Source: a bacterium
GTDB taxonomy: Bacteria; Zhuqueibacterota; Zhuqueibacteria; Thermofontimicrobiales; Thermofontimicrobiaceae
Length of the DNA: 9,454 nucleotides
Direction of reading: 5' to 3'
NCBI GenBank assembly: GCA_025453735.1
Contig: JALOPY010000056.1
Coordinates: 1 to 9,454, forward strand
Shown: piece after piece, positions 5,862-9,454 of the stretch
Numbering within the stretch: the first letter of the stretch is position 1
Layout: every line of letters starts with the position of its first letter
Program-made: the position numbers and the translations under genes
Notes under the pieces: model-generated
What the model saw: the letters and a program-made list of their open reading frames with translations, nothing else
Databases searched by the model: none
What the model was told of the DNA's origin: nothing

Positions 5862-6400
5862 TTATTAATCTTCGCTCCTTTATTATTTTCGATTGCTAAC
5901 AATCGATCCAACACTTGTTTGATCTCATCCGTTTTTAGAAATCGTTCACTGGCTTGAATAACACCCTGTTGATCCAGAATGAACAGATGCGGCAATTTTG
6001 TTATCTTATAGAGTGAGGTCAATTCAAATCCCCTGCCCAACAGGACAGTATAATCCATATTATATTTTTTGACCTCGGCTTCGGTCTGGCCTTTTTGATT
6101 GATCACATTAATCGACAGGATGATAACCTTTTTAGGATCATACTCTTTTTTGATATTCAACAGGTGCGGAATCTCCGCACGGCACTGGTTTCACTGGCAT
6201 TTCCAGAGATGAATGATGACGATGCTGCCAAGAAATTCTTGTAAGGCAATTTCCTTGCTTTCTAAATTTGGCAGCTTGAATGCAGGCAAAATTTTTCCAG
6301 GCTCTAATCCGATTTGTGATTCATCTTTTGCAATTCCCAAAAAGCTTGAAAATAGCATGATTAACAATAACGATGATCCCAGCGCTCGATGTTTTTTCAT
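5858..6400 (-). CDS. TlpA/thioredoxin-like selenoprotein with UxxC active site (in-frame UGA)
   Basis: One 180-residue frame read through the TGA at 6191-6193 as selenocysteine 70. The signal peptide is about 1-24 (LLLIMLFSSFLGIA, then K). The redoxin domain follows: GKILPAFKLPNLESKEIALQEF, strand SIVIIHLW, active site WKCQ-U-NQCRAEIPHL, then the cis-proline box LPHLFILDQQGVI (P137). In TlpA proteins the pattern is WATWCPPCRAEMP; here U occupies the first-cysteine place and C73 the second, with an extra C68 two residues before U. Sequence on both sides of the UGA belongs to one domain and the frame is intact, which excludes a frameshift. It would act outside the cytoplasm as a thiol-disulfide or peroxide oxidoreductase. 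The true TGA stop overlaps the next ATG. The gene follows Uma2 by 27 bases; GGAG lies about 11 bases before the ATG. Standard gene calling would split it at 6191. Confidence 0.9.
6161..6187 (-). promoter_or_regulatory. Probable bacterial SECIS element of the TlpA-like selenoprotein
   Basis: In the mRNA a hairpin starts soon after the UGA. GUGCGG pairs with CCGCAC around an AGAUU loop (6 bp, or 7 bp with a GAU loop), with 16 bases between the UGA and the loop. CAG and CUG can pair below, leaving a one-sided UGCC bulge. Distance and a G in the first two loop bases fit the known bacterial SECIS pattern recognised by SelB. The stem was read by eye, not computed. Confidence 0.72.
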
Positions 6401-6427
6401 TATCTAATTATCTCCGTGAGTTCAGTT

Positions 6428-7009
6428 TTAATCAACGCCAAAAATCGTATCCAATTCAATTTCAAATCCTTTGAGGATGTCAGAATTCATTATTCCCTTT
6501 TTATCCAATCGCTGATGCAATTCAAATTTATGTTCAAAATTCAAATAGATCTCGACTCGCTGTTTCATTGGATCGACGATCCAGTATTCTGGAACGCCAA
6601 ATTTTTCATAAAGATCTTTCTTCCCGCTGAGATCGTAATAGCCAGTCGCGGGAGAGACAATTTCAATGATTAAATCGGGAACGCCCTTAATATTTTTGTC
6701 CTTGATGATTTGAAGATTTTCTCTAGAAATAAATAAAATATCAGGCTGGACAACATTGAGGTCATTTAAAATAATATCAGTTGGAGCATAAAATATTTTT
6801 CCTGCCTTTGTCTTGCGAATAAAACTGGCGAGTTCAACTACTATGTTCAGGCTTACTTGTTGATGAATAGTAAATGGCGCGGGAGACATAATCAGTTCTC
6901 CTTCGATGATTTCATATCGTTTCCCATCGTTAGGCAAGTCTAAATAATCCTGGAAGGTGTAAACCTTTTTGGGAACATGATAGGTGGCAACGGCTTCTTT
7001 GACTTTCAT
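6428..7009 (-). CDS. Uma2-family (DUF820) PD-(D/E)XK endonuclease-like protein
   Basis: 193 residues from the ATG at 7007-7009, preferred over an in-frame TTG at 7024 because GAAGG lies 8 bases upstream. Landmarks in order: GKRYEIIEGELIMSPAP (E37), PTDIILNDLNVVQPDILFIS (D90) and GVPDLIIEIVSPATGYYD (E116), followed by K130-K131, DLYEKFGVPEYWIVDP. These match Uma2/DUF820, with D90, E116 and a nearby lysine as likely nuclease-core residues. The biological role of the family is poorly known; many copies per genome are common and some travel with mobile DNA. It sits one base after the stop of one selenoprotein gene and 27 bases before the next, so it is co-transcribed with them but is an unexpected member of a redox cluster. 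It has no signal peptide and is cytoplasmic. Confidence 0.88.
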   Translation of the reverse strand: MKVKEAVATYHVPKKVYTFQDYLDLPNDGKRYEIIEGELIMSPAPFTIHQQVSLNIVVELASFIRKTKAGKIFYAPTDIILNDLNVVQPDILFISRENLQIIKDKNIKGVPDLIIEIVSPATGYYDLSGKKDLYEKFGVPEYWIVDPMKQRVEIYLNFEHKFELHQRLDKKGIMNSDILKGFEIELDTIFGVD

Positions 7010-7010
7010 T

Positions 7011-7781
7011 TTAAAAACCTTCAATCAACTGTTGAATTAAAATTATCAATTCCATTATACGATACGAGTAATAAGCGCTCTCACGAAGTCTTATCTGCCC
7101 ATCTTTGTCAATCAGCACATACGTCGGATCGCTATAAGCGCCATACATTTCAACCACTTCATCAGCGTTATAAAGCATGTCAAATGTGATACGATTTTGG
7201 GCGACGTAATTTATCAGCCATTGATAGGTCGTGATATTTCGAGCTAATCCCAATACGACCACATTTTCTGGATTAAATTTTTCAACGATGCTGGTTTGCA
7301 CGGTCGGAATCTCCGCCCCGATGCAAGTGCCTCAGGTATGGGAGAAAAAAACCAGCAGCACCACTTTTCCCTGGTAATTCGCTAACGTGACATCTTGATT
7401 ATTCAAATTCTTCAAAGTGAAATTGGGCGCCAATTTGGTTAAAGCCAAAGCCACATCTGTTGTTTCCCTGGCTTTGACCGTCACTAATTTAGGTGTGCTG
7501 GCAAAATCAATGGGGCTTTCATGGTCGTGTTTCGATACAGCGATCTGGTGGTTTCCTGCCTCAATTTCACTGAACACGCAGCCGTTCGGCTGCAATCCTC
7601 TGGAAACGTTATCTAATATGACAGCCATGCTATCGACCTGGACCGTATCGATGCGGGCGGAAACTTTTATTGATCCAGTACCTGGCAAAGGCGCATCCGA
7701 TGGAGATTTGCCACAAAATGGCAGCATGCCCATGACCAGTCCTATAATCAATAAGAAATATTTTGATCGTTTCATATCCAT
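7011..7781 (-). CDS. Envelope selenoprotein: PEGA-like domain plus thioredoxin domain with UxxC (in-frame UGA)
   Basis: One 256-residue frame read through the TGA at 7332-7334 as selenocysteine 150. Residues 1-23 are an export signal (KYFLLIIGLVMGMLPFC); C23 may be lipidated although LPFC is an atypical lipobox. Residues 36-114 resemble a PEGA-type beta domain (GSIKVSARIDTVQVDSMAV, IEAGNHQIAV). The redoxin domain runs from 117: LAPNFTLKNLNNQDVTL, YQGKVVLLVFFSHT-U-GT-C153-IGAEIPT, then the cis-proline box YSDPTYVLIDKDGQI (P219). The UGA is again at the first active-site cysteine. The protein is predicted to be anchored outside the cytoplasm and to act on thiols or peroxides. It starts 8 bases after the stop of the barrel gene, without a clear Shine-Dalgarno, and ends one base before the Uma2 ATG. 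A second ATG lies two codons in. Standard gene calling would split it at 7332. Confidence 0.9.
7296..7326 (-). promoter_or_regulatory. Probable bacterial SECIS element of the PEGA/thioredoxin selenoprotein
   Basis: Beginning five bases after the UGA, UUGCA pairs with UGCAA, a single U (7321) bulges out, CGG pairs with CCG, then after a small internal loop CGG pairs with CCG around an AGAUU loop. This gives 11 base pairs, with 19 bases between the UGA and the loop. The loop and its flanking bases (GCGGAGAUUCCG) are identical to those of the hairpin at 6161-6187. A bulged U in the stem is also a feature of the E. coli fdhF SECIS. Read by eye, not computed. Confidence 0.75.
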
Positions 7782-7789
7782 AATTCTGG

Positions 7790-8818
7790 CTACAAAATTT
7801 GTTCGAATCCAATGAGATAAGTGTTCATTTGCACATTCTGGTCGCTGGTATAAAATCGGTACTTGAGTTGAATCTTCGTATTAGCAGAAAAGCTGTACTC
7901 CAGAATCGCGCTGATCGCATGGGTTGAGAATGTGTCGCTGTCGATTCTCTGCAAAAATAATTCCGTTTTGGGCCGATTTTTATAATAGCGATAAGAGATG
8001 TGGAAAATCGTTTTCCAATCAACATATTGGATGAGTTCGATTCCCGGAGAAAACGATTGCGTTTTTAATGTATTCCAATAAAGCCTGCCACTCAAATGAA
8101 GAGCTGTTTCCGAAGAGAGGTATTGACTGAGCCAGAGCGTAAGGGTATTGGAATCAAATTTTTCTGACTTGCCGAGCTCGGTGGTGAAATCAACTTTCAA
8201 ATAATTATATTTTATCTGCAGCGCGGTCGTCCTGCCCAGCGCCTGTCGCAGGTTTAGCATGGCAGTATAGCCGCCACCACTTTTGGCATTCGGCGAGAAA
8301 TAACCACTGGTGTAAAAACCGATACTGGGCTCGATATGCACGGCTCCTGCGAAATTAAATTTTCCTCCGATTTCAAAGGTATGTCCTGAATAGTCCAGGG
8401 TATCGTTATTATTATTCAAATCCATAAATTGATACGTTCCCATTACGGAGAACTGGTCGTTCAGCTCATGATCCAACCGAAAATTGTAAAAGCTTTGACG
8501 ATTGGTTTTGTCCAGTTGACTCCACTGGTAACGCAATCCCAACGACGTATTAAAGCCGAAATATTGCGTCACTCGTGTCAGGAAACGATGCTCAGGAAAA
8601 CTGGCAATGAACGGCGCAGGCTGATAATAGAGTTGATCCGGATATTCAAACAGGATAGGATCGGGATAAGTATATTTGAAATAATCAGAATATTGGTATT
8701 CGGTTTTGATAACGGTCTGATAGCCTGAGCCGAGGAGCTGGCTGTGAAGCTCATGCGCTTTTAACAAAACAATTGAAAGCAAGAGGAGTGAAAAAATTTT
8801 AATTTTGAACTGGATCAT
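7790..8818 (-). CDS. Outer-membrane beta-barrel protein, family not recognised
   Basis: 342 residues with a signal peptide (FSLLLLSIVLLKAHELHS, likely cleaved before Q27). After residue 80 it is a long run of alternating amphipathic strands rich in Y, F, N and S (GFNTSLGLRYQWSQL, FSVMGTYQFMDL, TFEIGGKFNF, ALQIKYNYLKVDF, FHISYRYYKN, KIQLKYRFYTS). That pattern and length suggest a barrel of roughly 14-16 strands. The C-terminus ends GFEQIL, without the usual final aromatic. No conserved family signature was found. It is the first gene of the selenoprotein run, ending 8 bases before the next start. It may be an outer-membrane partner or substrate of the redox proteins. There is no Shine-Dalgarno; a leaderless start is possible. 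Confidence 0.7.
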   Translation of the reverse strand: MIQFKIKIFSLLLLSIVLLKAHELHSQLLGSGYQTVIKTEYQYSDYFKYTYPDPILFEYPDQLYYQPAPFIASFPEHRFLTRVTQYFGFNTSLGLRYQWSQLDKTNRQSFYNFRLDHELNDQFSVMGTYQFMDLNNNNDTLDYSGHTFEIGGKFNFAGAVHIEPSIGFYTSGYFSPNAKSGGGYTAMLNLRQALGRTTALQIKYNYLKVDFTTELGKSEKFDSNTLTLWLSQYLSSETALHLSGRLYWNTLKTQSFSPGIELIQYVDWKTIFHISYRYYKNRPKTELFLQRIDSDTFSTHAISAILEYSFSANTKIQLKYRFYTSDQNVQMNTYLIGFEQIL

Positions 8819-8823
8819 TTTTG

Positions 8824-8851
8824 CTTATATAAATTTAAGGTCAGATTTCAA
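8824..8851 (-). promoter_or_regulatory. Possible promoter of the selenoprotein run
   Basis: On the minus strand TTGAAA (8846-8851), a 16-base spacer and TATAAG (8824-8829). The ATG follows 5 bases later, so initiation from this promoter would give a leaderless mRNA. This agrees with the missing Shine-Dalgarno. The region is AT-rich, so a chance match is possible. Confidence 0.35.
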
Positions 8852-8910
8852 AACCGATGAAAACGAAGTTACGTTTCAATGAGCAAACCAATTTTCTCAC
8901 TGATCGAATT

Positions 8911-9153
8911 TTACTGAATAGATAGCGCCACTCCCACCTGTTTGCCAGTGGCTTCTTTGATTACCATGAGCTTTCCCAGGTCATCTCTCTGCAATTGTTC
9001 ATTGGCATTCAATAACTCAAAGCCATAGAAAGTACTATCAGGAGCCATATCAACAATCAATTCATCGCTGATACGAATCGATTCAACTTCTGTGGGTTTC
9101 TGTTGTAACCGAATATAAGCAATGTGATAACGTGGATCATAACTGATTTTCAT
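8911..9153 (-). CDS. DUF2283 domain protein
   Basis: 80 residues, the full length of the family. It begins MKISYDPRYHIAYIRL, continues VESIRISDELIVDMAPDSTFYGFELLNA, and ends with a polar tail. The MKIxYDxxxDxxYI opening and the IVDxxxxGxxxGFELLNA centre are the hallmarks of DUF2283, a small cytoplasmic family of unknown function often found beside toxin-antitoxin-like genes. No partner is evident: the upstream gene is a short lipoprotein-like ORF and the downstream gap (92 bases) leads to the barrel gene. The Shine-Dalgarno is weak (GGAA far upstream). Confidence 0.85.
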   Translation of the reverse strand: MKISYDPRYHIAYIRLQQKPTEVESIRISDELIVDMAPDSTFYGFELLNANEQLQRDDLGKLMVIKEATGKQVGVALSIQ

Positions 9154-9188
9154 ATTGCTTATTCGTTTCCAAAACTGCCAGCGACTTA

Positions 9189-9205
9189 GCTTTAAATCTT
9201 AAAGC
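9189..9205. repeat. Short hairpin between the lipoprotein-like ORF and DUF2283
   Basis: GCTTTAA and TTAAAGC pair over 7 bp with an ATC loop. The stem is AT-rich and no T-tract follows on the minus strand, so at best a weak terminator or processing site. Confidence 0.35.
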
Positions 9206-9217
9206 AGCAGCATCCTA

Positions 9218-9418
9218 TCACGTCGGGCACTCGCCAGCCGAGCCCGCCAATCCACCATCCTCTACCCGGCATAAATCCGAATTTTGATTATCATCGGCGA
9301 ACATGATGGGATCGCTGACAGGAGCATCGAGATAGTAGTGGGCAGCGCAGCCAAAAGAAAAGCATAGCAGTGTCAACAAAAAAAGCACCACTACTATTTT
9401 TCTCACTGCTGGAATCAT
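9218..9418 (-). CDS. Short lipoprotein-like protein of unknown function
   Basis: 66 residues from the ATG at 9416-9418, chosen because AGAGG sits about 5 bases upstream; an in-frame GTG two codons earlier lacks such spacing. A basic start (VRK) precedes a hydrophobic stretch (IVVVLFLLTLLCFSFG) and then C24-AAHYY, which resembles a lipoprotein signal, though the SFGC lipobox is weak. The mature part is only about 43 residues, acidic, with two more cysteines near the end (DLCRVEDG and GECPT). The frame ends in TGA immediately followed by TAG, so readthrough would add one residue only; this UGA is a true stop. No family recognised. Confidence 0.55.
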   Translation of the reverse strand: MIPAVRKIVVVLFLLTLLCFSFGCAAHYYLDAPVSDPIMFADDNQNSDLCRVEDGGLAGSAGECPT

Positions 9419-9454
9419 CTTCACCTCTCAGGTCTTTGCAATCGCTTGAGTCAA

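Noticed and set aside
6191..6193. UGA as a sequencing error or a pseudogene stop
   Set aside because: The frame is intact on both sides, the UGA is at the catalytic cysteine, a SECIS-like hairpin follows, and the same thing occurs independently at 7332-7334.
5730..7334. Global reassignment of UGA to an amino acid (Trp or Gly)
   Set aside because: UGA serves as a normal stop for the 43-residue gene (5730), the TlpA-like gene itself (5858), the plus-strand gene (2581-2583) and the short lipoprotein-like ORF (9218). Only the two catalytic positions are interrupted.
9218..9220. A third selenocysteine UGA at the end of the short lipoprotein-like ORF
   Set aside because: The next codon is TAG, so readthrough adds only one residue; no redox motif or downstream domain follows.

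Overview
The window is a bacterial chromosome segment in which almost every gene reads on the minus strand. It looks like a Gram-negative member of the Fibrobacterota-Chlorobiota-Bacteroidota superphylum, possibly a Calditrichota/KSB1-like lineage. The basis is a PorV/TraF-like outer-membrane barrel, a second barrel, lipoproteins with DDDGDGVIDE-type calcium loops, Uma2 and DUF2283 genes, a HEPN/MNT pair and dispersed palindromes. This placement is inference; no marker gene is present.

The main discovery lies at 4868-8818. Two genes that would normally be called as four broken pieces are each one continuous frame interrupted by a single UGA. In both, the UGA falls exactly where a TlpA/thioredoxin-like protein has the first cysteine of its CxxC active site, giving UxxC (U = selenocysteine): U-N-Q-C in the 5858-6400 gene and U-G-T-C in the 7011-7781 gene. 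Downstream of each UGA is a hairpin at the position expected for a bacterial SECIS element, and the two share the apical sequence GCGGAGAUUCCG. UGA is still an ordinary stop elsewhere in the window, so a changed genetic code is unlikely.

The selenoprotein genes sit in a compact run read right to left: outer-membrane barrel (7790-8818), PEGA-like plus thioredoxin selenoprotein (7011-7781), Uma2 endonuclease-like protein (6428-7009), exported TlpA-like selenoprotein (5858-6400), a 43-residue membrane protein overlapping it by ATGA (5730-5861), and a membrane polyferredoxin of the NapH/YccM type (4868-5701). My inference is a selenium-dependent extracytoplasmic redox relay: the membrane iron-sulfur protein moves electrons across the inner membrane and the selenothioredoxins pass them to envelope substrates. 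The same strand continues into a TPR/EF-hand lipoprotein (3925-4818) and the PorV-like barrel (2640-3731).

Left part: the N-terminus of an aconitase X protein (1-277), a HEPN/MNT toxin-antitoxin-like pair (356-1053), and an arylamine N-acetyltransferase-like gene (1114-1983) whose two ends carry a perfect 16-bp inverted repeat. The only plus-strand gene (2284-2583) encodes a small single-span membrane protein with a good sigma-70-like promoter. It lies between two copies of a near-identical palindrome. Right end: a DUF2283 protein (8911-9153) and a short lipoprotein-like ORF (9218-9418). There is no intergenic stretch much above 300 bases; the longest, 1984-2283, holds one inverted-repeat arm, a palindrome, the promoter and a 5' leader.
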